The position numbers and the translations under genes were made by a program. A stretch of DNA of 64,000 nt, from positions 28,548,737 to 28,612,736 of the forward strand of contig CM046877.1 of NCBI GenBank assembly GCA_025667525.1, given 5' to 3'. Below are positions 10,467 through 24,259 of this stretch, in pieces. The notes under the pieces were generated by a model. That model was not told the DNA's origin. It saw only the letters and a program-made list of their open reading frames with translations, and did no database searches. Source of the DNA: Glebionis coronaria. Its lineage: Eukaryota > Streptophyta > Magnoliopsida > Asterales > Asteraceae. Position 1 is the stretch's first letter. Each line of letters opens with the position of its first letter.

Positions 10467-11660
10467 AATCCCCTACACTTAACCATTGCCATGCCCTCAT
10501 GCAATGTTTAGTGATAAAGCAATTTTACACTTTTCTCATAATCAATCAACCTTGGCCTTATTAACATACTACTAAAACAAAAATTAGAGTACTAAGAGAA
10601 ATTAAAACTTTAAAGGAAACAAAAGGATAGAAAACCATTTTCACTTGAAAATAGCTACATGGAAATAACTTGCAAAGAGATCTAAGACTTACATTAGGGC
10701 TTCGGTGCTGCGAAGATTCATCACCCTCAAGTTTCACGTTCCCCAAACTAAGCTTAAAAACGAGATCATTGTTATTATAAGTTAGCAAAACAAACACTTA
10801 CACACATGGCTTAATTATATGCTTAAACTACCTTATTCCTAGGTGTATCTCTTATATTTTATTTTTGTCTTAGAATGATCATGAAGATGCATTTTTGGAC
10901 TTATTGCGATAGTTTATTTAGGCCGAAAGAAAAGTAGGACGATTTGATTAATAGTTAGCTAAAGGACAAGATCTCTTAAAACTGCTTCTCGGGATATCAA
11001 AAAGTTCATATCTTGGCATAACTCGCTTCACGATTTGAGACCTTTCTCGGGCCGATATTTGGCATGTACTTCATACTTCATATCTTGAGAGACGTTCATG
11101 AGATAATGGTCTTCTCTTCGTTAATAGAGTTTCTTCACTTGGAGACTTTTGAGGGATACTCCAACTTTGTTGACCACGACTTCATCATTATTTCTTCAAT
11201 CATTAATTGGGATTTTGAGATACAACGATCCACCTCCTTTTCGGATTTGGATTTATTTATCCTCATACCTTGTTAGGGTCTTTTCGGATAGACTTCTCCA
11301 TGATCTTTATGGGAGTTGATTGCTTTTCGTCGTGAGTCTTGATCCTTCATATTGATTTTGGGAATAATGCTTTTCACATCACCTTGGATCTTTAGCAATA
11401 AAATGGAATCCTCATGCCTTGTTAGGGCCTTTTCGGACTCGCCAATCTTCGCGCCCCGCTTCATAAGTTATGCCTTGGCTATGAACTCTTATCATTACCG
11501 AGCAACTTTTAAACGATCTTGGGCTAGAAGCTAAGTAACTTTTCAAATCGTACGACCTTACTTATTGCAAATAAATTATTAGCAAGTGATAGGAGAATAG
11601 GCAAATAATCACACCAAGTGTGCTTGTGCAAGAATACCGACTTATAATTGACTCTATCAT
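10467..11660 (-). other. Outer element internal region, 3' part (non-coding)
   Basis: Next to the LTR, the minus strand has TAAGTGTAGGGGATT, a plausible polypurine tract. The remainder is AT-rich with only short incidental ORFs. It ends at the LARD-like insertion; its continuation is 21843 onward. Confidence 0.6.
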
Positions 11661-11665
11661 TTCTC
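11661..11665. repeat. Target-site duplication TTCTC, left copy (LARD-like element)
   Basis: TTCTC at 11661-11665 and 21838-21842 flank the 11666-21837 element exactly. Confidence 0.85.
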
Positions 11666-14600
11666 TGTAACACCCCCAAGTTGGTCAAATGCAGCGGAAT
11701 AGTAACTGGGGTGTTACTTGGGTGGATCGATAGCAAATAGTATACAGAGCATGATCATAAAGTATCATTTAAAACATATTACATGAATTTAGCTTTACAA
11801 TTTAAATAAATTCTCTTGAAATCAACATTTAATATTGTTTGTAGAAATATCCCAGCCCGATGGTAAATATGATGCTTCTTATGATGCTGGAATCTAATGC
11901 ACATGAACCTGCTTATTTTCCTGAGAAAACATATAGAGTAAAATGTGGGGGTCAACACGAGGTTGGTGAATTCACAGGTTTAATTAATTAAAGTATTAAT
12001 ATGCAAAGCATCACGAAGGTAGCAGGACATCACAACCCAATACTACAGTAGTTCCTACTGCCCTGTAATAGAAGCTAGACATGATTGTCAGTACGCCCAT
12101 TGGGTCTATCCTGAAGTTTGTTTCCCTTAATCCGACAATGACATAAACCTGCTGCTTGGCCTAAGCATCACGTGACAGCTGATCACGACAGGCCGGGTGT
12201 TGTCAACACCCGAATAGATCTATCCATACATTTCGCGCTACACTATTAACTATTACAGTCCACGGGAATGGGGCAACAGTAGGCAATAAATTGTTGTTGT
12301 CTGTGCATGCTTGCATAAAAATAAACGTTTGTATGTTTTCTCCCCCAGTTATAAAACAGTAAAGATGGGGCCATGAACTCACCTTAGTGGTAATGATGTA
12401 GTGATGATGTCACTGAATACACTGGCACAGTATGATCACGAACTGGAGAAATTACCTAAGTAATTTATATGACTCAGTATATGCATAATAAAAATGCACA
12501 TAATAATGAAAATGCATGATCACAGATTTATTAAGTTGTTATCGTTTTAAGTGTGAAACTTATAGTAAGTTATTGTAATAAGTACACCTTTAACTTAATA
12601 AAGTGTATTTACCTTGGTTGAATGGTAATAGTTTAAATGAATTAAATAAAATAATTTTTATTTAATTAAGTCTTATAAAAATAATATTTCATAAAAAGTC
12701 TTTCAAGTTTCCGTTATCGTAATAATAATGTACAATGCATATAATCCCCTAGTATGTGCTTGAGCTTATTAAGTAAATCGATGGTTTTAATAATTGTGAA
12801 AGTTTTAGTGGTTTAATAATAATGTAGTCGTTCAATCGGGATATATTTAAGAATACTAAATATTTTGTTGTCGGGCCAGTTTATTTATTCGGGCTATTTT
12901 AATGGTTCAAATATCCTAAATATATTATATTTTTTATTATAAATTTAATTAAATAAATTAAATATTTATTATAAAAGTGTTTTTAAAATGTGAAACATGT
13001 TTCTTTTAAGGAAACTAGGCATGTTGGTGTTGAGGAAACATAAGACAAGAATGTCGAATGTTGGGGAACAAGAAACATTTTATAAATATAGAAAGTGAAT
13101 GGTTACGTTCTATATGGTTTCATGCAATGTTTCCAACAGTGGCTATATTTGAACTATCGGTGGCCATAATAAACTAACGGTGGAAAGATCTATGTGGTGC
13201 ATTATTTTCGAAAGTGAATAGCGAGTTCAATAGTGATTCGTGGCACAAACTAAAAGCGTCGTTGGAAAGCTAGCTGGGTCGTCTAGAGACCCGTATGTTT
13301 AGTTTTATAAATCGAGATTGTTTGATAGAGTAAAATCATGTTCGAAATAGGTGTCGAGAACTATTTTAAAAGACAAGTGTTTGTCGAGTCACTTTCGATC
13401 TAGTCTACGGTTTTCGTTAAAGACTTTCAGTTCAAACTAAAAATAGGCTCGTGTAGACGACATGGCCGTCTACAACTTTCATTCTTTAACCGACTTGGGG
13501 TGAGGTCGTTTAGAGGGTCAAAAGCATGTCGTAAAAGGTCGTGTTAAAACACTTATATTTCTCGACTAAGATAAGTTATGTTCGGCATGTTTCGGTAAGT
13601 GATTACTAGTTCGTTTCTTAACCATTTTAAGTGATTCGCGTTACTATGAATTCTTAGCTAGCTCGTCTATCATTCGACCCTATAAAATTTGTGGGCACTC
13701 GATCCTAGGTGTCTCGTTTCGTGGTCTAAAGCTTGAGGTTTAGGCTGATTTAATTTACAAGTTGGTTCATAAGACTTTTTCTATGTTCTGTTTGTTACAT
13801 GACGACGTGCAACATGAAAGTGGCCAGCAAGTCTTGTGTGGTTTGGTAACAGAAAGTTTAGAGACATGATCTTTTACTGTTTTATCTAACATAGTCTGTA
13901 CATGAAGATTGCAACTATATGGTTTGGTTTATTTATTTTTTTGTAATCGTACAAAACTAAGCACACACTATAAAGAGTATATAACATGCAACTAACGTAT
14001 AAAAGAAAGATAAGAAGGCCAAGAATGACTCACGACACTTAGATCTGGGGTGTATGTTGTTTAACGAAAACCTTGAGCCTTTCCTGCAGCCGCATCAATC
14101 ATATCAACTAAGAACATAACCCACAAGAATGCATGGTTCCTTGTGATTACATAGACGAAGAACCAAATATTTCATGCTTTGTTCGTGTTGTTATCCCATG
14201 GTTTTGTTCGTGTTGCTCTCGGCAGAAGAGAAAGGGAGGAAGGAAATAATGGGTGATATGAAAAGGTACGAATGTAAGTGAAAGGTTGTGTAGTATGATA
14301 ACAACGGAACCCTTGTTTCGTTCCGGTTCGTCAACGAGCCACAACAGTCTTCTAAACCCAACTCCCTAATGAACCCGACGTCAATTGGAAACCACATGAG
14401 TCGTCATATGATTGCTATCGTAAGGGCACGAAACAAAGATAACGCGGTGTTGTGGTTTTCACTCGTCGACCAAGGAAAACAAGGGAAGCAATGTGCATGA
14501 TACCTTGTTTTCACTTGTAAAGGAGACAATGGGTGTGCTTTATGTATGCCGAGAGTAAGGGAGGTATAGAAAATGAGATTGGATGTTGCAGTTGTAGGTT

Positions 14601-15441
14601 TATATAACGAGAGAGACAGAGTAGGAGATTGTTGTGTGTGGTGTGTGTGTTATACACGAGGGAGGGAGGATATGGGTAGGATAATATCTTAGATACTTAA
14701 GATTTTATGTGTATTAGGAGATATAATAGTAGACGTGTAAAAATGCTTACCAAAAGGGTGCGGTTTGGAATTGTGGTTGAAGTTAGTACACGGCTAGGAG
14801 AAATCTTTGCATAGATTTGGTGAGATTGTGTAGGCGTGTATGTTTCCAAAACCAAACAAGGGTGTGTGGTTCGGTTTGTGTACACAACAAAGGAGAGGAG
14901 TGTAGGTTTATGGTGTATGTATATACACGAGTAGGAGAAGGAGATAAAGTGGAGGTGTGGTCCAAGTTTACACACATAATAAGGAAAGAAGAAGATTTTA
15001 GCGATGTAATATGAAAAGTAAACAAAATGTCTTTGCACTTAAAATTCAACTAGGGGTTTTTCTATGGTCGTTTTAATGTGTCGATTTAGTATAGTTAGTA
15101 ATATTTGTTTGACATTACGCAAGTCTTGGTTTAATGTACTAAGAGTTTATGTTCAAAATTTATTGTATATAGTTTTAAGGCGTAACATTTTGGATCATCA
15201 TTATTAATTATAATAAATATAATTATTAATTATTTGAGTACATAAAATTTGTCAAAAATAAGTAAATAAATAAAATAGCACTATGGTTAAGATGTCAAGC
15301 TTTTAAGTAATATATGTAAATAAATAATATTTACTATATTATGATTTCGTTTGTAAAAGTCGTTGATAAAAATATTATAGGATGAGTAGTAATAAAGTAA
15401 ACCCAGTGACGTGTTAAAAGCCTAAAATTTGGGGTTTTACA
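11666..15441 (-). repeat. LARD-like element 3' LTR
   Basis: 3,776 bp; near-identical to 18061-21837. Short ORFs inside (for example around 14147-15049) recur in both LTRs only because the LTRs are copies. Confidence 0.88.
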
Positions 15442-17149
15442 GCACTTACCCGTTATTTTAGCTTTGTCCTCAAAGCTTAAGATGAAGTTACTCGTCTAGG
15501 GAATAAGTGAGGACACTTTTTCTTGAACGTGTAATCTCGTGAACCCAAGTTTAGACTCATAGGTTCTATTTAAAATGTAGTTATTGATCGTATGCCTCTG
15601 AGGAGTAAATTTTAATGCATAAGGTATCTTGTCTTTTATGTTTTGAAAATTTATACATTTGGTTCTTCTATTTTTGTAATGTGGCCCTTAGGACACAAAT
15701 ATTTTTCCAACAAAATAACCTAGGGCTTAAATTTAGTTTCAAAAGTGGCAAAATCAACCCCTAGGGTTTTTAATCCGTGTTAAGTCAACTAGGGCTTCTT
15801 TTAAGTTCATTGAAATCCATGTTTAGTCCATAGAGTTGTCTAGGGCTTGAAATATGTTTGAAAAGTGGCAAAACAAGTCCCTAATGGTTTACAAGGTTGG
15901 TTAAAACAGTAGAAGCTCGTTTTAAGTCTTGGCTCAATTAAATGTGTTTCATGGGCCTTATCGGGCCTCAGTGTGCATAGATAAGGCTTGTTAATGTTTT
16001 AATAGTCCTTTAAGAGATTTTTAAGTCTATTAAGCTTCAATAAGCTTATGTGATGTGATGTTGGGAAAAAGAAAAATAAGTCGAGAATCAATAGCACAAT
16101 GCTATGATCCAAGAGAGATGAACAGGAATCTTTATAAAGATTTAATGAGGATGAGGTATTTTGGACGAACCGTGAGTCAAAAGGAATACGCTCCATAGCT
16201 GGAAAAATAATATCGATAATGAGTCACGTCGAATATATTTAAGCCCACTTGTTTATCAATTTTTATTTACATCCATAAGCGTCCTCATCCATGTAAAGTA
16301 AAAATTTATAACTTCATGGTTCGGTGACCTATGATTTCTTTATTCAAACGAAAAAGCGTCCTAATTCGTTTCAATAAGGATTTCATAGCCCAACCTACTC
16401 AAATATTCCCGGCAAGGCTTACCATCAAAACGAATATAATATCTAAAAATAAATATTACAAAACCAAAGTGTATGAGTCAGTGAGTTGTGTTCCGTGAGG
16501 GGATGTTCAAATCTAAGGTGCTTTGGTTACGGTTTAGGTTTTGTGGTGAAAGTACAAGTAGTAATTATAAAACGTATAGTTTTAGTAGAATAAAATATAT
16601 GACACTTATTAAAATTGATAAGTGTGAAGTTGGAATGTATGAAGGTGGCTTTCGTTGCCTCGGATTGTTACTTATAGTATAAAGAGAGTATGTGTATATT
16701 TATTTTGTAGTGAGTTTACGTACTTGGTAAATTTAAATACTTGTGATCATGGTTTTAGACTTTATAAAATCTAAAATGATGTATGCATATGCTCATGTGT
16801 TTCAGGTGACTTAATAGTCCCAAAAATGATCAATTGTATGTTTTGTATGCTCATAAAGATGTAGTCATACGAAATGTTCAATGAATAATGGTATGTCTGT
16901 ATGCTCATAAAAATGTAGTCATACGAAATGTTCCTGTGATCCTATGATTGAATACTCACAATCATAATGTATTGTTCAAAGTTCCAGTGATCAAAATGAA
17001 TGAATGCTCATGATGCATATGATAGTGCAAAGTTTTTCATGCTGTAAAGCATTATGCAATGTTTGAAAGGAGTAATTTTACCCACTAGCTAGTACTACTA
17101 GCTAAAAATTTAGTATGAAATTTGTTAAGTTTAGTTAGATACTAAATGA

Positions 17150-17600
17150 ATTTGTTAGATTTCCAAAGACAAAATTTCCAGAGAGTAAATAGGATTTCCA
17201 AAGAGTTAGTTCGAATAGAGTTTCTCAAGATTTATAAAAATCTAAGTTAGATTTTTCAAGTTTTACAAAATCTAGTTAGATTTTCCAAGATTTATAAAGA
17301 TTGGGTTAGGTTTCCAAAGATTTACAAAATCTAGTTATGATTCTCAAAGATTTACTAAAATCTTGTTAGATTTTTAAAGATTTACTAAGATCTAGTTATA
17401 TTTTCAAAGATTTATAAAATCTTTTTAGATATTTCCAAAGATTTCACAATATCTAGTTAGATTTTTAAAGATTATAAAATCTTTTTAGATTTTCCTAAGA
17501 TTCACAATATTTAGTTAGAATTTTAAAGACTATAAAATCTTGTTAGATTTTTCAAAGATTAAAGATTTAGTTAGATTGTATTTAGATATTTCTAAGGATT
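17150..17600. repeat. Degenerate about 30-bp tandem repeats
   Basis: Repeated variants of 'TTAGATTT(T/C)CAAAGATT' followed by 'TA(T/C)AAAATCT' run for about 450 bp inside the LARD-like interior. Confidence 0.65.
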
Positions 17601-18044
17601 GTTATGTGCAAAGTTGTTTGTGGTTATAATACGTTGTTTCGGGCCATCATACTTTAGACGCCATTCTATCAACGTTTGAGGAGCGAGGGCACTTTAAATC
17701 GTGAACCCAACCACCCAGTCAAAACGTAATATCGAGATGGAACATCTTTAGTATAAAGCTCCCTACTAACATGGCATGTTTGTATTCCGAATAGGGTTTC
17801 ATTAAATACCTTGAGTATTTTTATAGCTTCATAAGGATATTACATAATCGTAATATGTAAGGCACGTAAATGGTTAGTTCACATAATATGTATGCTCTAT
17901 ATGCTATATGCCTAACTATTAGGGTCCCCAAAAATCAATTTTTTTTTTCTTTAAACTGATTTTTATTTTCAGTTATAGTCCAGTTTTAAAAATTTTATTA
18001 TTTAAAATTTTTTTAAGTTCTTGATCTGGTTCTCTATAACTATC

Positions 18045-18056
18045 GCTCTGATACCA
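18045..18056 (-). other. Primer-binding site (initiator Met tRNA) of the LARD-like element
   Basis: TGGTATCAGAGC on the minus strand, four bases inside the LTR at 18061. Confidence 0.85.
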
Positions 18057-18060
18057 TTTC

Positions 18061-21000
18061 TGTAACACCCCCAAGTTGGTCAAATGCAGCGGAATAGTAA
18101 CTGGGGTGTTACTTGGGTGGATCGATAGCAAATAGTATACAGAGCATGATCATAAAGTATCATTTAAAACATATTACATGAATTTAGCTTTACAATTTAA
18201 ATAAATTCTCTTGAAATCAACATTTAATATTGTTTGTAGAAATATCCCAGCCCGATGGTAAATATGATGCTTCTTATGATGCTGGAATCCAATGCACATG
18301 AACCTGCTTATTTTCCTGAGAAAACATATAGAGTAAAATGTGGGGGTCAACACGAGGTTGGTGAATTCACAGGTTTAATTAATTAAAGTATTAATATGCA
18401 AAGCATCACGAAGGTAGCAGGACATCACAGCCCAATACTACAGTAGTTCCTACTGCCCTGTAATAGAAGCTAGACATGATTGTCAGTACGCCCATTGGGT
18501 CTATCCTGAAGTTTGTTTCCCTTAATCCGACAATGACATAAACCTGCTGCTTGGCCTAAGCATCACGTGACAGCTGATCACGACAGGCCGGGTGTTGTCA
18601 ACACCCGAATAGATCTATCCATACATTTCGCGCTACACTATTAACTATTACAGTCCACGGGAATGGGGCAACAGTAGGCAATAAATTGTTGTTGTCTGTG
18701 CATGCTTGCATAAAAATAAACGTTTGTATGTTTTCTCCCCCAGTTATAAAACAGTAAAGATGGGGCCATGAACTCACCTTAGTGGTAATGATGTAGTGAT
18801 GATGTCACTGAATACACTGGCACAGTATGATCACGAACTGGAGAAATTACCTAAGTAATTTATATGACTCAGTATATGCATAATAAAAATGCACATAATA
18901 ATGAAAATGCATGATCACAGATTTATTAAGTTGTTATCGTTTTAAGTGTGAAACTTATAGTAAGTTATTGTAATAAGTACACCTTTAACTTAATAAAGTG
19001 TATTTACCTTGGTTGAATGGTAATAGTTTAAATGAATTAAATAAAATAATTTTTATTTAATTAAGTCTTATAAAAATAATATTTCATAAAAAGTCTTTCA
19101 AGTTTCCGTTATCGTAATAATAATGTACAATGCATATAATCCCCTAGTATGTGCTTGAGCTTATTAAGTAAATCGATGGTTTTAATAATTGTGAAAGTTT
19201 TAGTGGTTTAATAATAATGTAGTCGTTCAATCGGGATATATTTAGGAATACTAAATATTTTGTTGTCGGGCCAGTTTATTTATTCGGGCTATTTTAATGG
19301 TTCAAATATCCTAAATATATTATATTTTTTTATTATAAATTTAATTAAATAAATTAAATATTTATTATAAAAGTGTTTTTAAAATGTGAAACATGTTTCT
19401 TTTAAGGAAACTAGGCATGTTGGTGTTGAGGAAACATAAGACAAGAATGTCGAATGTTGGGGAACAAGAAACATTTTATAAATATAGAAAGTGAATGGTT
19501 ACGTTCTATATGGTTTCATGCAATGTTTCCAACAGTGGCTATATTTGAACTATCGGTGGCCATAATAAACTAACGGTGGAAAGATCTATGTGGTGCATTA
19601 TTTTCGAAAGTGAATAGCGAGTTCAATAGTGATTCGTGGCACAAACTAAAAGCGTCGTTGGAAAGCTAGCTGGGTCGTCTAGAGACCCGTATGTTTAGTT
19701 TTATAAATCGAGATTGTTTGATAGAGTAAAATCATGTTCGAAATAGGTGTCGAGAACTATTTTAAAAGACAAGTGTTTGTCGAGTCACTTTCGATCTAGT
19801 CTACGGTTTTCGTTAAAGACTTTCAGTTCAAACTAAAAATAGGCTCGTGTAGACGACATGGCCGTCTACAACTTTCATTCTTTAACCGACTTGGGGTGAG
19901 GTCGTTTAGAGGGTCAAAAGCATGTCGTAAAAGGTCGTGTTAAAACACTTATATTTCTCGACTAAGATAAGTTATGTTCGGCATGTTTCGGTAAGTGATT
20001 ACTAGTTCGTTTCTTAACCATTTTAAGTGATTCGCGTTACTATGAATTCTTAGCTAGCTCGTCTATCATTCGACCCTATAAAATTTGTGGGCACTCGATC
20101 CTAGGTGTCTCGTTTCGTGGTCTAAAGCTTGAGGTTTAGGCTGATTTAATTTACAAGTTGGTTCATAAGACTTTTTCTATGTTCTGTTTGTTACATGACG
20201 ACGTGCAACATGAAAGTGGCCAGCAAGTCTTGTGTGGTTTGGTAACAGAAAGTTTAGAGACATGATCTTTTACTGTTTTATCTAACATAGTCTGTACATG
20301 AAGATTGCAACTATATGGTTTGGTTTATTTATTTTTTTGTAATCGTACAAAACTAAGCACACACTATAAAGAGTATATAACATGCAACTAACGTATAAAA
20401 GAAAGATAAGAAGGCCAAGAATGACTCACGACACTTAGATCTGGGGTGTATGTTGTTTAACGAAAACCTTGAGCCTTTCCTGCAGCCGCATCAATCATAT
20501 CAACTAAGAACATAACCCACAAGAATGCATGGTTCCTTGTGATTACATAGACGAAGAACCAAATATTTCATGCTTTGTTCGTGTTGTTATCCCATGGTTT
20601 TGTTCGTGTTGCTCTCGGCAGAAGAGAAAGGGAGGAAGGAAATAATGGGTGATATGAAAAGGTACGAATGTAAGTGAAAGGTTGTGTAGTATGATAACAA
20701 CGGAACCCTTGTTTCGTTCCGGTTCGTCAACGAGCCACAACAGTCTTCTAAACCCAACTCCCTAATGAACCCGACGTCAATTGGAAACCACATGAGTCGT
20801 CATATGATTGCTATCGTAAGGGCACGAAACAAAGATAACGTGGTGTTGTGGTTTTCACTCGTCGACCAAGGAAAACAAGGGAAGCAATGTGCATGATACC
20901 TTGTTTTCACTTGTAAAGGAGACAATGGGTGTGCTTTATGTATGCCGAGAGTAAGGGAGGTATAGAAAATGAGATTGGATGTTGCAGTTGTAGGTTTATA

Positions 21001-21837
21001 TAACGAGAGAGACAGAGTAGGAGATTGTTGTGTGTGGTGTGTGTGTTATACACGAGGGAGGGAGGATATGGGTAGGATAATATCTTAGATACTTAAGATT
21101 TTTTGTGTACTAGGAGATATAATAGTAGACGTGTAAAAATGCTTACCAAAAGGGTGCGGTTTGGAATTGTGGTTGAAGTTAGTACACGGCTAGGAGAAAT
21201 CTTTGCATAGATTTGGTGAGATTGTGTAGGCGTGTATGTTTCCAAAACCAAACAAGGGTGTGTGGTTCGGTTTGTGTACACAACAAAGGAGAGGAGTGTA
21301 GGTTTATGGTGTATGTATATACACGAGTAGGAGAAGGAGATAAAGTGGAGGTGTGGTCCAAGTTTACACACATAATAAGGAAAGAAGAAGATTTTAGCGA
21401 TGTAATATGAAAAGTAAACAAAATGTCTTTGCACTTAAAATTCAACTAGGGGTTTTTCTATGGTCGTTTTAATGTGTCGATTTAGTATAGTTAGTAATAT
21501 TTGTTTGACATTACGCAAGTCTTGGTTTAATGTACTAAGAGTTTATGTTCAAAATTTATTGTATATAGTTTTAAGGCGTAACATTTTGGATCATCATTAT
21601 TAATTATAATAAATATAATTATTAATTATTTGAGTACATAAAATTTGTCAAAAATAAGTAAATAAATAAAATAGCACTATGGTTAAGATGTCAAGCTTTT
21701 AAGTAATATATGTAAATAAATAATATTTACTATATTATGATTTCGTTTGTAAAAATCGTTGATAAAAATATTATAGGATGAGTAGTAATAAAGTAAACCC
21801 AGTGACGTGTTAAAATCCCAAAATTTGGGGTTTTACA
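18061..21837 (-). repeat. LARD-like element 5' LTR
   Basis: 3,777 bp, adjacent to the PBS on the minus strand. It differs from the other LTR by a handful of substitutions and a single-T indel. Confidence 0.88.
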
Positions 21838-21842
21838 TTCTC

Positions 21843-22594
21843 GTTCTCCACAATTTAAAATCTCAAGTAATGAGACTCGTGGATGCTTAGCCTAATAAAC
21901 CAATTAAGGTGTACATGGTTAAGGATACTTGCTAGAATAAACTTGGATAAGTCTATTCGGGTTGAGTCAAAATAATCGCAACGGGCCTAATATGTCAAAG
22001 ATTTCAAAACTAGCTACACCACTTTATTAATATTTTTGACTTTATTGTGGGATATATACATATGAAAGCAACGATAAAAATTTAAAAATTACTTATTTGG
22101 CCAAAGTTAATTTAAAATTTTGAAAAATGCTGAAAAAGATGATTTTTCGGTCAAATGAAGGCATTTTAATGGAAAAGTCCACTTAAAACTTCGATAGAAG
22201 TCCCCCCTACACTTAATATAAACATTGTCCTCAATGTTTAAGCATATGGGAGTAAACTCCCCTACACTTAGTACATTGTGCACGTTGTTTAAATCTTGCT
22301 AAGGAAGAGACAACTAACGAGATTCCTATTTTAATATTGAGACATAAAATAGTGAATCGAAAAGAGTTTAGGATAGAATCGGGAAGAAGGGAACACGGAA
22401 TCACGGTTCGTCAAAAGTCATCAAGAGTGTGTCTTTGAAGCTCTAATCCCTGCATATGATAAGAAAGAGAACAAGAAACACCACGGGGCTCCCCCTACAC
22501 TTATGGTGAAAACAGATAAAGATAGATAATCGGGTTGCCTCCCGAAGAGCGCTTGTTTTTGTTAACCGAGTCACGAGCCTGACTCGTCCCCGAA
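21843..22594 (-). other. Outer element internal region, non-coding, with reiterated polypurine boxes
   Basis: On the minus strand TAAGTGTAGGGG recurs near 22203, 22259 and 22493, as well as at the real polypurine position 10469. No ORF is supported. Confidence 0.55.
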
Positions 22595-24259
22595 TTAAAT
22601 GGTCCATGGGGAGGCCTCGAATGTAATACCTGGATCAAAGACCTTGTCCTCGTTCCCGGTTGACATCAACAAAGGAGAGGCGGGGGGATAAGTCTTGAAT
22701 GGGAGAAAGGTTCTTTCAACATACGAAAAGTATGTGAAATCAAGATCCACGGGAAGTGGGGTGGGTAAAGTAAGCATTGTCATCCCCCAAAGACAATGGA
22801 TGCTCAGAAAGCGGCAAAGCCGTAATGTTATCAATCATAGCATAATCAATGTCACCTCCCTGGTCAAAGCACTCATCCTCATTTCCCGGTATGAAACGAG
22901 GAGAGTAAAAGCGATACATCACCCGCTTGGGTGTGCACGCGGTAGGATGAGGTGGCAATATAATATGAGAAGTATGAGAACAATTACCTTCCACCTGCGT
23001 CCCTTTTTCAGTAGAGTGAAGTCTTTCCACCTCTGCGATAGAAGGAGGTATGGCTAACAAAGTATGCTCATTAATAGCAAGAGAATCAGGGCTATTAATG
23101 TCCTCAATCCCTTCGTCAAAGAGGGGATTCACCTCACTAGATATGTAGGCGTCATCAAAATCAAATAAAGGGTTCGAATAAATCTTGAAAGTTTCATGCA
23201 GAACGTCTTCATCGGATAGTGACTCGTCATCACTAGAAGTAAAATCATCATCTTGATCAAAAAGAGGATTAGAGAAAGCCAAAGAATCATCTCCCAAAGT
23301 GTTGGTGGAAGGAACATCATCATTAAGAGCGACCTCATCTGTAAGCTCCTCAAAAGTTAGCACATCACAAACCTCATCAAAGATTTTAGCAAGACCGAAA
23401 TCACTAATCTCACTCGAAGTATCACAATCCTTAGAGGCATTGGGGATATTAAGAGAGGGAAGTACAATTGCGCTAGGACATCGAGCAACTAGATCATTCT
23501 AAGAAATAGTATTCTCATCGTCATCATCATCATAATAGTATTGACGCACAAGAGGAGGGGTATAATCACTAAGATTAGATACTTGCTCTTGTTGTTGTCG
23601 CTTTTCCTCCTCCCTAACTTCTTTAAGCAGAACAACGGCTTCTTGAAGTTGCAAAACAATGGAGTGTGTTTCTTCATTCAAAGTAGTGAGTTGTTGGGAC
23701 ATACGAATTCTCTGAGAGGATTGATGATTGAGGTTGGAATGTGGGGGCTCACAGTTATGAAAACCAGAATTATAGTACGGATGTGGCTCATAGTAAGTCA
23801 TCGGTTGAGAAGAATTAGAACACGGATTTGGTTCATAATAATCCATCGGTGAAGAAAAATGAGGACACAGATTTGGTTCATAAAATTCATTGGCTGACAA
23901 TAAGAAGTATCGTGAGGACCCCCACAGTTGTTGCAAAACGGGTGAGGAGAAAGACTGTGTGTGTCTTGTGGATAGCTATTATCATTGTCATAATTGTACC
24001 CCGGTTCTTGCCCGTGATCATACGGGTATCGAACCGGGCACAAAACATGCCAATGAGAATCGCTTCCACAATAGATGCACGGGGGAACAGGAGGTGGATT
24101 CAAAAAGGACGAATTAGTCGAGTTTCACAAGGGACAAAATCCGAATCTGAATTGTGTATTTTCGATATCGTTTCCGCACCGCTCACATGTACACCATTGA
24201 CATGAGTCGTTCCCAGATAATTGTTTCTCACACCCGACGCAATGGACATAAGAATCCAT
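22595..24259 (-). pseudogene. Outer element gag-like ORF, Cys-rich N-terminus and acidic body, four lesions
   Basis: Reading minus from ATG 24259 (MDSYVHCVGCEKQLSG), the N-terminus has several CxxC pairs, then zinc-knuckle-like clusters 'CIYCGSDSHWHVLCP' and 'CNNCGGPHDTSYCQ'. A Tyr/Pro-rich stretch, a Gln/Glu coiled coil and a long Asp/Ser-rich acidic region follow, with the C-terminal motif 'GNEDKVFDPGI'. Lesions: TGA at 24125-24127, a 1-nt frameshift near 23905, TAG at 23499-23501, and a frameshift near 22760. This kind of ORF accompanies Ty3-like elements in Asteraceae. It has no protease or pol, which is why I call the element TR-GAG-like. Its role, nucleic-acid packaging, is inferred from the zinc clusters. 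Confidence 0.6.

Larger units (their letters stand above)
15442..18060 (-). other. LARD-like element internal region
   Basis: About 2.6 kb, AT-rich, no ORF longer than about 65 codons on either strand. It includes a degenerate tandem array (17150-17600) and short repeats of ATGTAGTCATACGAAATG near 16860 and 16912. On the minus strand the 3' edge has GAGGACAAAGCTAAAATA, reminiscent of Ty3-element 3' ends. Confidence 0.65.
11666..21837 (-). mobile_element. LARD-like LTR retrotransposon: 3.78 kb LTRs, 2.6 kb non-coding interior
   Basis: The LTRs are 11666-15441 (3,776 bp) and 18061-21837 (3,777 bp). They begin and end TGTAACACCCC...GGGGTTTTACA and are flanked by TTCTC duplications. They differ at about ten positions by eye, about 0.3%, so insertion is recent. 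A PBS for initiator-Met tRNA lies next to the right LTR on the minus strand (TGGTATCAGAGC, 18045-18056), so the element runs on the minus strand. Neither LTR nor interior has a credible protein-coding region. Long LTRs with an empty interior match large retrotransposon derivatives, which use another element's enzymes. Confidence 0.88.

Noticed and set aside
14147..15049. Several 65-113 codon ORFs that recur identically at 20543-21445, suggesting conserved genes
   Set aside because: They lie inside the two LTRs of one young element, so identity reflects LTR duplication, not protein conservation. The frames overlap each other on both strands and have no domain signals.
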